Assembly: GCA_947379685.1 (NCBI GenBank)
Contig: CANCOG010000011.1
Location: 1 to 23,420, forward strand
Direction of reading: 5' to 3'
Source of the DNA: Flavipsychrobacter stenotrophus
Lineage (GTDB): Bacteria > Bacteroidota > Bacteroidia > Chitinophagales > Chitinophagaceae
Length of the DNA stretch: 23,420 nucleotides
The first letter of the stretch is position 1; each line of letters opens with the position of its first letter. Below the pieces are notes generated by a model that was not told where the DNA came from, searched no databases, and saw only the letters and a program-made list of their open reading frames with translations. Both the position numbers and the translations under genes were made by a program. This document shows, piece after piece, positions 8,510 to 16,228 of this stretch.

Positions 8510-9850
8510 CTAAGCAAACCTTGCCACTTCCCTTTTCAGTGCATTATTTATACCGATACAAGCACAGCAAGTAACGACCAAAACCACTGGCAGGAAATAA
8601 CGGGTATTCGCAATAGGTCCTGCAGCAAATGCAAAATAACCAACCAAAAGAAAAGAAAATAATCGGATACTGATTGGAATGTTACGTTGACACAGAAAAA
8701 CAATAAAGCCAACAATCCGCACGCAATTAAACAACAATACCAAAATGGCCCAAATCATTGACGGGTTATTCCCTATGTAGTGACCTACCCCGCCCCAACC
8801 TTCATTTTTCCATGTTACCCTGAAGCCCGCCTGCTCTTTGCTGTACAATTTGCCATAAGTTAGCTTGCCGGTAAAGAGATCCATTTCTGCCTTGCCGGGC
8901 TCAAAGAAAATACCCAGGCTGTGCATGATGTGAAAAAGCATGTAGGACGCAAAATTCTCCTTTAACAGTGATATGCCAACAGCATTTGCTCTGTCATAAC
9001 GCTCACAGTATTCTGGTATACTTTTGATACTAGCCCTTTCATTTGCCAAAAACTTGTTGGCGCTGTCGGCGCCCTGGGTGTAACTAAAATAGGGATAGAA
9101 ATAGTAAACGGCATTAAATGCCTGGTTACTCGAAAAATGGAATTTACCCGTTCGGGTATAATTAGTGTAATTGTAAATCAAAACGACAAACAGTGGCACC
9201 AACGCCACCAAAACCAACCTTTGAAGCTTAACCTTTGAAAGTGTACCGAAAACAACCAGCCACACAAAATGCACAACAACAAATGGGTAAAGTACAGGCT
9301 TTACCATAAGGCCAGCAACCAACCACAGGCTGGCTTTAAAGGCCAGGGGCAACTCTCGGGTCCTCATAAACTGCAACAGACTTCCAAAATAGAAAACGGT
9401 GCAGGTTTGCAGTAAAATATCGGGTGCAATTGTGTTTACATTAATAAACTGCGAAGGATAAGAAATAACTAATAACAGCAAAAGCCAGTCTGCCTTTTTA
9501 GATAGACCGACCTCCTGAAACACTTTCCTGCAATAGCAGATATTTACAATGGAAAGGCAATTTTGCAAAAGAAGAACTATCCAGTTATTAATACTGAAAC
9601 AATAAACGCCCAACAAAAACAACGGATAAGCCGGCTGACGTTGGGTCATATATTCCGGCTCAATGGGCAACACCGGGTTCCCACTATAAAAAAACAAGTG
9701 GGACTTTATGTTTATTGCCTCATAAATATACTCGAAAGAGTCACCCATATAGATGCGGGCGTAATGCAAAGCCAGCAAGAAAAACACGGCATGTACCAGT
9801 ACCAGAATACTGATGAACCTCCTGTCTTCAATGCTGTATTTAAAGTTCAT
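8510..9850 (-). CDS. Multi-spanning membrane glycosyltransferase of the GT-C / GT39-like type
   Basis: The product is 446 residues with roughly ten hydrophobic segments. It shows the features of GT-C enzymes of the PMT/ArnT type. A first membrane helix (about 12-31) is followed by an outer loop with acidic residues in GDSFEY (D37, E40), where the family's catalytic acid lies. A second loop carries RQPAYPLFL, as in the family's (R/H)xPxYPxxL pattern. Such enzymes move a sugar from a polyprenyl-phosphate carrier to a lipid or protein on the outer face of the inner membrane; the substrate here cannot be told. The gene starts 35 bases after prmC on the same strand, so the two may be cotranscribed. 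Family fit is by motif and topology only, so an unrelated polytopic protein is not fully excluded. Confidence 0.75.
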   Translation of the reverse strand: MNFKYSIEDRRFISILVLVHAVFFLLALHYARIYMGDSFEYIYEAINIKSHLFFYSGNPVLPIEPEYMTQRQPAYPLFLLGVYCFSINNWIVLLLQNCLSIVNICYCRKVFQEVGLSKKADWLLLLLVISYPSQFINVNTIAPDILLQTCTVFYFGSLLQFMRTRELPLAFKASLWLVAGLMVKPVLYPFVVVHFVWLVVFGTLSKVKLQRLVLVALVPLFVVLIYNYTNYTRTGKFHFSSNQAFNAVYYFYPYFSYTQGADSANKFLANERASIKSIPEYCERYDRANAVGISLLKENFASYMLFHIMHSLGIFFEPGKAEMDLFTGKLTYGKLYSKEQAGFRVTWKNEGWGGVGHYIGNNPSMIWAILVLLFNCVRIVGFIVFLCQRNIPISIRLFSFLLVGYFAFAAGPIANTRYFLPVVLVVTCCACIGINNALKREVARFA

Positions 9851-9885
9851 AAGATCTTATCCAGTGTTTTATATATTGCTACCTA

Positions 9886-10746
9886 TCAAGCTAAAGTCGC
9901 CTTCAGCATTCTCCAGTTTCCGTGCATATCCATTTTAACCGTAACTGTTCCGAATCCTTCGATCTTAAACAATGTTTCACATTCCTGTGCATAGGTAGAT
10001 TCCATCTCACAATAAATTGCTCCATCGGGTGAAAGGTGCTCTTTACCAAAAATGGCAATTGCCTTATAAAATAAAAGCGGATCACTACCTGGTACAAACA
10101 ACGCCAGACCTGGTTCGTGGTCCCGGACATGTGGTTGCAGACTATCTCTATCAGTTATGGGTATGTATGGTGGATTGGAAACGATAACGTTGAATATGCC
10201 CAATTTATTTCGCAGTTCTTCATTCAGGAAATCCAATTGAATCAATTCTATCTCTGTCTTTAATCTTTCCGCATTAAGTCGCGCAGTCTCAATTGCCCCG
10301 GTGCTGATGTCGCATGAAGTAACCGTGGCCTCCGGTATCAATGACTTTAACGAAATCGGGATACAACCGCTTCCTGTACCAATATCCAATATGGTCAGAC
10401 CTGCGGCGGAACGGGCGTGGTCTGTGACTATCCAATCTACCAGCTCTTCCGTTTCAGGCCGGGGAATGAGTACCTCTTTATTCACGAAATACTCCTTACC
10501 CATAAACCAGGCAGACCCAATTACATATTGCATCGGCTCCCCCGCAATTAGTCGCTGCAACGAGGCATCATATACTCTTTGTTGGAGGTCAGTCAATTGT
10601 TGATCCTTGAGCATCAGGCGCTCCATTTTGTCCTTTCCTGTGATGTGCAACGTAACTTCGTGCGCGATAGCAGCCGCTTCGCGCTCTCCGTATATTGGAG
10701 CTAAATTATTTTTGATTGTGTAAAATGCCTGGCTGAAAGTAACCAT
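9886..10746 (-). CDS. prmC: Peptide chain release factor N5-glutamine methyltransferase
   Basis: PrmC/HemK methylates the glutamine of the GGQ motif in release factors RF1 and RF2, using S-adenosylmethionine, which is needed for efficient translation termination. The 286-residue length is normal. The N-terminal helical domain (about 1-90) is followed by the linker motif IPRPETEELV (94-103), SAM-binding motif I DIGTGSG (121-127), an acidic residue ending the next strand (SCDIS, about 144-148) and the catalytic NPPY (191-194) that contacts the target glutamine. The ATG at 10746 gives the standard N-terminus. It heads a possible two-gene unit with the membrane glycosyltransferase. In this phylum prmC is often near unrelated genes, so the neighbour tells little about function. 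Confidence 0.96.
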   Translation of the reverse strand: MVTFSQAFYTIKNNLAPIYGEREAAAIAHEVTLHITGKDKMERLMLKDQQLTDLQQRVYDASLQRLIAGEPMQYVIGSAWFMGKEYFVNKEVLIPRPETEELVDWIVTDHARSAAGLTILDIGTGSGCIPISLKSLIPEATVTSCDISTGAIETARLNAERLKTEIELIQLDFLNEELRNKLGIFNVIVSNPPYIPITDRDSLQPHVRDHEPGLALFVPGSDPLLFYKAIAIFGKEHLSPDGAIYCEMESTYAQECETLFKIEGFGTVTVKMDMHGNWRMLKATLA

Positions 10747-10880
10747 TGGGTAAAGATACTTTCATTACTGTTCCGTAAAAATATATTTGGACGTGAAATG
10801 TAGCCCCTCTGTTCTGAACAGAAACAAAATAGCCACAATGAACCGGTCATATCAACTCGAGATCGTTTGATATAGGGCAT

Positions 10881-10931
10881 AAAAAAACCGGCTTTAACCC
10901 TGGTGACAGGTGGGGTTTGGTTAAAGCCGGT
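10881..10931 (-). terminator. Rho-independent terminator of the XRE regulator gene
   Basis: A perfect 13-bp stem pairs 10887-10899 with 10919-10931 (ACCGGCTTTAACC with its complement), enclosing a 19-base loop. Read on the minus strand it is followed directly by a run of seven Ts (plus-strand As 10881-10887). It lies about 58 bases past the regulator stop. Part of the loop can form its own short helix (CCTG 10899-10902 with CAGG 10907-10910). Confidence 0.88.
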
Positions 10932-10988
10932 AATATTATGAAGAGAGAAGTCTTAAGTAGTAAGGGTCTTTGAATAGGTTAAATTCGG

Positions 10989-11309
10989 TTAGGCTACCTC
11001 GCCCACCAATCCAAGATGCTCAGCACTTACCATTTGTAACGCAAGGCTCTTAATTGACGGATAAACTAATTCATAGACTCCTTTCTTGCTCGGCGGCACA
11101 TCTGCCTCCTGCATTGCAACGATGTATATGATGGATTCTGGAATATCCAAAACCATACATACTCTCGAAATTGTCCTTTGACTAGGGCGTTTTACTCCGG
11201 TTTCAATTTGAGACAGGGAGGTTTGAGAAAGCTCGCAACGATCAGCAAGTTCGTACTGGGTGATAGAGAGTTTCTTTCTGATTGACTTAATAGCTAAACC
11301 GATGTTCAT
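10989..11309 (-). CDS. Small XRE-family helix-turn-helix regulator
   Basis: The 106-residue protein has an N-terminal lambda-repressor-like DNA-binding domain covering about residues 3-66. The conserved pattern is visible: MxxGLAIKSIRKKLSITQYELAD, then the recognition helix region LSQTSLSQIETGVKRPS and a final helix TISRVCMVLDIP. The remaining about 40 residues have no recognised domain and could mediate dimerisation. No toxin-like or phage gene is adjacent and the gene has its own terminator, so it looks like a stand-alone transcriptional regulator. Its target is unknown. The 246 bases upstream (11310-11555) contain its promoter but I see no clear operator. Confidence 0.9.
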   Translation of the reverse strand: MNIGLAIKSIRKKLSITQYELADRCELSQTSLSQIETGVKRPSQRTISRVCMVLDIPESIIYIVAMQEADVPPSKKGVYELVYPSIKSLALQMVSAEHLGLVGEVA

Positions 11310-11555
11310 TTGATAGATTTTTTAGTAATTAGAAAATATGGTGAAAGGGTAAAGGCTTAAAAAATTGCCTTGCTGTTAATAAAGACAGTGTAATTGTAAC
11401 AAAGGTTGGGCGAAAACGAATATAATTTTCAACAAGGCATAGTTCCCTGACGTTAAAACAGGTTTAAATGTTGAGCCCTTATGGAGACCATACCGCCAGG
11501 AGGCAATATTTATTCCTTCTCAATCTATAACAAATAAGGCAGGAAACTTTAACTA

Positions 11556-12188
11556 TCACTTAAAGTTGAATACCATGCCCAGCCCAACCGCCTCAGGGCG
11601 AACCATGGGCTGAACCTGCATAGAAATGTCGCGGGAAATATCGAAGTTTTTCAGGTGGGCTCCGGTCATTGCTTCCAATATCTGCAATGTGTAGCCAATT
11701 CCGGTGAAGAGTACCGTCATATCCAGGAACTTATTGTAATCGTTTTGCAATTGCTGCAATTGCTCCGATGAATAAATATTGGTGTATTTATCAGTATAGT
11801 ACGGGTTATTGATTCGGGCAACATATGCCTTACGGTAGCTTTGGTAATTATTCAGGTTATCGACAAAAAAATAACCAGCCACTGCAAGCCCAGCATATAT
11901 AACAGGTACTTTCCAGTACTGACGATTATAGAACTGCCCCAGCCCGGGTAAAATAGCCGAATACAAACCCGCCCGTTTAGGATTTGGTTGAAATTTATGA
12001 GGTTTGGAGATGGATGACAGGTTGGAACTGACAATCGCAGCCTTTGACAAATTACCTGCAGTGTCTACTACACTAACAGACCGGCGGTTTGAATCTGGTC
12101 CGGTTTGGGCATACATATTGTTTTGGGCGAACAGAATGCACACCACAGTACTCAAAATAAACAAAAGTCTTGTCAAGAAATTTTTCAA
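11556..12188 (-). CDS. DUF5683 domain membrane protein
   Basis: The product has 210 residues with an N-terminal signal peptide (MKNFLTRLLFILSTVVCILFAQ..., cleavage probably near YAQ). The conserved core begins at NPKRAGLYSAILPGLGQFYNRQYWKVP, the hallmark of DUF5683, a family found across Bacteroidota. Two hydrophobic segments follow (around PVIYAGLAVAGYFF and MTVLFTGIGYTLQIL). The function of the family is not established; it is often seen near parA/parB, dapB and lepB, but not here. The start at 12188 is a TTG codon; there is no ATG or GTG that would keep the signal peptide, so a TTG start seems real. The gene follows the small barrel-protein gene by about 47 bases and may share its transcript. 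Confidence 0.85.
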   Translation of the reverse strand: MKNFLTRLLFILSTVVCILFAQNNMYAQTGPDSNRRSVSVVDTAGNLSKAAIVSSNLSSISKPHKFQPNPKRAGLYSAILPGLGQFYNRQYWKVPVIYAGLAVAGYFFVDNLNNYQSYRKAYVARINNPYYTDKYTNIYSSEQLQQLQNDYNKFLDMTVLFTGIGYTLQILEAMTGAHLKNFDISRDISMQVQPMVRPEAVGLGMVFNFK

Positions 12189-12235
12189 AAAATGCCTGTT
12201 AAAAGGGCAAAGTTACCTGTAAATACGCAAAGTCC

Positions 12236-12871
12236 CTACTTGCCATGAAGCGCAAAGGAAAAGCCGGCACCAAACATCAGCCCACCCGGAGCCCTCATCT
12301 CTTCACGCTGCCGTCCCTTTGCCGTGAGCGGCGGAGAGCCATGTAGTTCCTCATACCGGTGCGTTAACAGGGGAACTGACCAGCCAAGATCAACAAAAAA
12401 TCGATTGTACCTGCGCCCAAGGTTCCAATAACGATAGGCCGCAACATAAATATTTGCCTGAGGCTTCAGCATTAACGTTACGCGCTGGCGGCCATTTACA
12501 GTTTCCAGTCTTGCTGTTCGGTTGTCCTGACCTGAATTAAAGGTTAGTCCGCCACCGAAAGCAAAGCCCCGTTGAAATGGTTTGAGATAATATTTTGAAC
12601 CAACGAATAACTTATTTCCCCATGTACTTACCCCTGCTCCGGCGTCTAAAGTCACTTTATCAGCCAGGCGAATATTAAAATCCAGCCCCAAAACACCAGT
12701 TGGATTATTCATGCCCGTACTAGTCCCTATATAGCAAACCGGCGGCTTGCCACGTTTCTTAGCTACGTGCTCTTGTTTTTGCCCTTCTTCCTGTACCGTC
12801 GCCGTTACAGATTGCCCATGGCTATCAATTACCATTATCAGCAGTATGACTAGCAAGAATCGGGCGTTCAT
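12236..12871 (-). CDS. Small predicted outer-membrane beta-barrel protein, unknown function
   Basis: The ATG at 12871 gives 211 residues; the codon before it is a TTG and an unlikely start. A signal peptide (MNARFLLVILLIMVIDSHGQ) is followed by a Lys/Gln-rich linker. From about residue 45 come alternating hydrophobic-polar strands with many glycines and aromatics (GLDFNIRLADKVTLDAGAG, FAFGGGLTFNSG, FFVDLGWSVPL), ending in GLMFGAGFSFALHGK. This is what an 8- to 10-strand outer-membrane barrel looks like. I do not recognise a named family. It lies upstream of the DUF5683 gene on the same strand. The barrel call is inferred from pattern, not from homology. Confidence 0.65.
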   Translation of the reverse strand: MNARFLLVILLIMVIDSHGQSVTATVQEEGQKQEHVAKKRGKPPVCYIGTSTGMNNPTGVLGLDFNIRLADKVTLDAGAGVSTWGNKLFVGSKYYLKPFQRGFAFGGGLTFNSGQDNRTARLETVNGRQRVTLMLKPQANIYVAAYRYWNLGRRYNRFFVDLGWSVPLLTHRYEELHGSPPLTAKGRQREEMRAPGGLMFGAGFSFALHGK

Positions 12872-13044
12872 CAAATTGATATAACTATTGGGTTATGTGT
12901 AAAGGTATTAATAATACTTCAATTCAGGCAATCAATAAGTCTCATGCACGTTATTCTAACCGTGTACTAATTACAATACTTCTCTGCACTGCCAGGCTCT
13001 AACATCATTCGCTTGAATCTTTTCCGTGACACTCTATTACGCTA

Positions 13045-13413
13045 TTAACGCACCAACCTAATACTGTAAGCCATTTCAGGGGTGTGGCCCAATGCCATAC
13101 ATTGTGCACAATTTTGGGTAGTTGGACTAACCATTATAAAACTAACATTGCCCGTTGAAACTAGTCCATCAGGATTCCAGTCGCAGGCATTAGCAACTCT
13201 AAATACATTGCTGTATGTTTTATTTTGATCGACCCATCCGCTTTGGCCCAGGTTTGAGCCATCGGTGAACTGAACTGTAATTGAACCACAAATGGAGTTT
13301 ACGATGTGGCCCCGGTGCACAACACCCGAATAGCCGGAGGTCGTAGCCCGCTGGCAAGAAGACATCAAAAAAACGCCAATCAGCAATGTAAATAAACCAA
13401 AACTTGCTTTCAT
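13045..13413 (-). CDS. Small cysteine-containing lipoprotein, unknown function
   Basis: This 122-residue protein begins with a lipoprotein signal peptide whose lipobox is FLMSSC, making C20 the lipidated residue. The mature part is about 100 residues and carries four more cysteines (C42, C77 and a C102-x-x-C105 pair), suggesting one or two disulfides in the periplasm or on the cell surface. No known domain was recognised. The gene starts 27 bases after the stop of the secreted M1 metallopeptidase gene on the same strand, so cotranscription is likely, but no functional link can be shown from sequence. Confidence 0.75.
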   Translation of the reverse strand: MKASFGLFTLLIGVFLMSSCQRATTSGYSGVVHRGHIVNSICGSITVQFTDGSNLGQSGWVDQNKTYSNVFRVANACDWNPDGLVSTGNVSFIMVSPTTQNCAQCMALGHTPEMAYSIRLVR

Positions 13414-13440
13414 AAAACACCTATTTTAATTAATGCCCAC

Positions 13441-15384
13441 TTACCAATGTACCAACTTCACGCTTTCTACTTTATTGCCACTACCCACCTTCAGAAAATA
13501 GTTGCCTGCAGGTAATTTGTGGCCGGGAATAACAGTAGATCCTTTATTGCTTTTGCCCGTCCAGATAACACGCCCTGTATCATCAGTTAGCTGTAAGTCC
13601 AGACCTTCTTCAATTTCGGCTATCTGCCAGCTGTTCTTAGCCGGATTAGGATATACCTGTAAACCTGGTGCTGACTCCAACGTGGTCATACCCAATGAAT
13701 GGTCATGTACCCTGTTATTTAGCTTGCAGATCGTCAAAAAATCGGGGTTGAGGTAGCAATTGGTCATAGCTGGTGACCAATCGAAAACATATAACTGTGT
13801 ATCGAGCGTATTATACACTTTGATGAACGTATCTGCAGTACCTGTGTGCAACTGAAGTTCGAGCGGTGTATTGAAATGGCTCGTATAGGTTGGACAGGAA
13901 GCAGTCTGGACCAGCTTCACATACACAGTGCTACCTGCCTGATTCCAGGACATATTATAAATGGGGTATCCCCTGCCATATATCCATTGGTTAAAGAATG
14001 TATCGAGGTTAACACCATAAATGGATTCGGCAAGGGCTTTGAAATCGGCAGTGCTGGCAAGGCCAAAAGCAAAATTGGACTGGTAGTTCCTGAGTACCGC
14101 GAAAAAAGCACTGTCGGATGGGGCGATATACTGCAACATCCTGATCACTGCCTGGGCCTTGGCATAAACAGTTCTTCCGTTAAAAAGACTATCAGATGTG
14201 GTTGTGTCATCCACATAAACTTTACCACAGGCATCGGGCAAAATATAGCTGTTCATATACACTGCACGGTGTGTCAACGCTGCGGCGGGGCTCCAGAAAT
14301 GCGCCAGGAACAACTGCTCAGAGAACGTAGCGAAGCCTTCGCTCAGCCAAACATCTCCCCAGGTACGGTAAGTTACATGATCACCAAACCACTGGTGACA
14401 TAATTCATGAGCAATAATATACGTATTAGGTACGCCGATGGTCGTCATGGTCTGATGCTCCATACCCCCTGGTAACGAAGTATAGCAAACCCCATACTTT
14501 TCCTTCCAGAATGGGTAGCGGCCGTACAACGAAGAGAAGTAATCAATGTATAAACCGAGGCTGTCGAAATTCCCCTTGTAGGCTGGGTTAAACGTTGTGG
14601 TATCAAGGAAAAAATTGTGGATGAGTACAGAATCAGTACTTGACGAAAAATGCCAGTATGATTTATACTGCGCGTACCTGGCCACAGCAACTGAAATCAG
14701 GTAATAATCAATAGGATAGTTGGTTTTCCAGTGGTAATTCCAAAATCCTGAAACGGAGGTTGTGTCTACACCCATCAGTACTCCATTACTGCCATCAACA
14801 ACACCACGGGGCACGGATACAAACATGTCTACAGAATCAATCTTATCAGATACACTCTGCTTGCATGGCCACCAGTTTTTTGCCACATAGGGGTCGCTGA
14901 TAGTAAACACCATGTGTGTTCCGGCACCTGTTACACTATGGGTAATTCCGTTGAAGAAGCCTCCGGTTCCTCCCGGCGGCAAGCCATGATAAAACACCTG
15001 AGCTGTAAACACAGCACCTAAGGACAGAGCAGTTGGCAATGTTACCTTCCTGATGGACCCAGTTGTGGTAACCGCAAGAACTACCCCATTGATCTTCGCT
15101 GAGTCAATGGTAAAGGAGGTATCCAGCTCAAATACGTATTGGGTCATGCTTGCTACTGTTACCTGCGCTGTTGTAGCAACATTTCCCCACACATAAACGG
15201 CGGTATCGGTCAGGTTTATGTTGAACCTTAAATACTTCATATCGTAATTATCTTCACCCGGGTCGGCCAGCGTCGTTTTGGCGGCATTGTGTGGTTTCTG
15301 CCGTGAGCAGAATCCAGACCCGGCGAACGATGAAACGGTGATGGCGGATAACAGGGCAACAAGTAACGATATTTTGAGGCGCAT
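13441..15384 (-). CDS. Secreted M1-family zinc metallopeptidase with type A T9SS signal
   Basis: The ATG at 15384 gives 647 residues with a good signal peptide (MRLKISLLVALLSAITVSSFA); a longer reading from 15507 would bury it. Residues about 45-240 form the N-terminal beta saddle of M1 aminopeptidases. The catalytic domain has GGMEH (306-310, in place of the classic GAMEN), the zinc site HELCH (H326, E327, H330) with third ligand E349 in WLSEGFATF, and the transition-state tyrosine Y407 in VYAKAQAVIRML. All catalytic residues are present. The C-terminus (VYPNPAKNSWQI ... GRVIWTG ... LPAGNYFLKV) is a type A T9SS sorting domain, so the enzyme is exported across the outer membrane and probably anchored there. 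It should trim N-terminal residues from peptides outside the cell. It is followed by a small lipoprotein gene. Confidence 0.94.
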   Translation of the reverse strand: MRLKISLLVALLSAITVSSFAGSGFCSRQKPHNAAKTTLADPGEDNYDMKYLRFNINLTDTAVYVWGNVATTAQVTVASMTQYVFELDTSFTIDSAKINGVVLAVTTTGSIRKVTLPTALSLGAVFTAQVFYHGLPPGGTGGFFNGITHSVTGAGTHMVFTISDPYVAKNWWPCKQSVSDKIDSVDMFVSVPRGVVDGSNGVLMGVDTTSVSGFWNYHWKTNYPIDYYLISVAVARYAQYKSYWHFSSSTDSVLIHNFFLDTTTFNPAYKGNFDSLGLYIDYFSSLYGRYPFWKEKYGVCYTSLPGGMEHQTMTTIGVPNTYIIAHELCHQWFGDHVTYRTWGDVWLSEGFATFSEQLFLAHFWSPAAALTHRAVYMNSYILPDACGKVYVDDTTTSDSLFNGRTVYAKAQAVIRMLQYIAPSDSAFFAVLRNYQSNFAFGLASTADFKALAESIYGVNLDTFFNQWIYGRGYPIYNMSWNQAGSTVYVKLVQTASCPTYTSHFNTPLELQLHTGTADTFIKVYNTLDTQLYVFDWSPAMTNCYLNPDFLTICKLNNRVHDHSLGMTTLESAPGLQVYPNPAKNSWQIAEIEEGLDLQLTDDTGRVIWTGKSNKGSTVIPGHKLPAGNYFLKVGSGNKVESVKLVHW

Positions 15385-15581
15385 TATGCAGGATGTTTTA
15401 GAATAGTATTTAATTGTGTAAAAATAAGTACAGTTTCCCAAAAAAGCTGATATATGTACAATTAATCCAAAATTTATCCGTTGTATGGTCGGAATTAAAA
15501 TCGGCACATAGGACGTTCAACCAATGACCACGTGAATTCCACTGGTGCCAATCGAATAATCAACTTAAACATCATAATAAG

Positions 15582-16001
15582 ATGACCGGATTCATCATTA
15601 AAACAAGCGACAATCTAACGATCCGTTTCCGCTATTACCACGAAGAGGCTCCAGTTTCTGTGGCTGCCTTTCAGCAAGTGCTGCCATTCACGCGTTCCTT
15701 TTATCATGCCCGGACCTCGGGCCAGGAGTTTTGGATCGCCAACGCTTTTCACTTTGATATAATTCAGGAAAATGCATCAGTATTCACCGAACCCGGAGAA
15801 ATAGTTTTGGGGCCAATGAAACCAACCCGCGCCCGTGCCGGAGGTGGTGGAATCGGTGTCTATTACGGAGAAGGTAAGGGCCTCGACGCAGCAAATATTT
15901 TCGGGAAAGCCTTCGAGGAAGACATGCCACAACTCAAAGTACTTGGAGAAAAAATATGGAAGGATGGCCAGCAGGAGCTGGTTTTTGAGGCAATGGAGTA
16001 A
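15582..16001 (+). CDS. DUF3830 family, cyclophilin-like fold protein
   Basis: The product is 139 residues with no signal peptide. The segment HARTSGQEFWIANAFHFD followed by ENASVFTEPGEIVLGP and a GGIGVYYGEGKGLD stretch matches DUF3830 / cyclophilin-like fold proteins, which have a cyclophilin-type beta barrel. No enzymatic role is established for this family, and the sequence does not show the prolyl-isomerase active site. It is divergent from the M1 peptidase gene (197 bases between starts), so the two may share a control region. It does not form a close operon with the next gene (227-base gap, in which I see nothing distinct). Confidence 0.75.
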   Translation: MTGFIIKTSDNLTIRFRYYHEEAPVSVAAFQQVLPFTRSFYHARTSGQEFWIANAFHFDIIQENASVFTEPGEIVLGPMKPTRARAGGGGIGVYYGEGKGLDAANIFGKAFEEDMPQLKVLGEKIWKDGQQELVFEAME

Positions 16002-16228
16002 CCGGCTTTCTTGCAAAAGCGATGATAATTTCCCCCCATTGAGTTATTCGAAACTTGCCAAGACTAAATCGGATAATGCATTTTTTGGAAATCCGGAAGG
16101 AATTGGATAATATTGAATCAGGAATAACATTAAAGAATTGATCGACATTTAGCCTTTCGCATTAAAGAAAGGGAATGCTTCTAAGATTCTTATGTTGAAG
16201 TCTTTTTTCAAAAATTTCCTGCACCGTT

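Noticed and set aside
8335..8517. 60-codon minus-strand frame after the membrane glycosyltransferase gene
   Set aside because: It is short, with no conserved features and a start inside the preceding gene. The 8228-8509 stretch is better described as non-coding; nothing else was seen in it.
13846..14403. 185-codon open frame antisense to the M1 peptidase
   Set aside because: It overlaps the catalytic domain of a well-supported gene and shows no protein family features.
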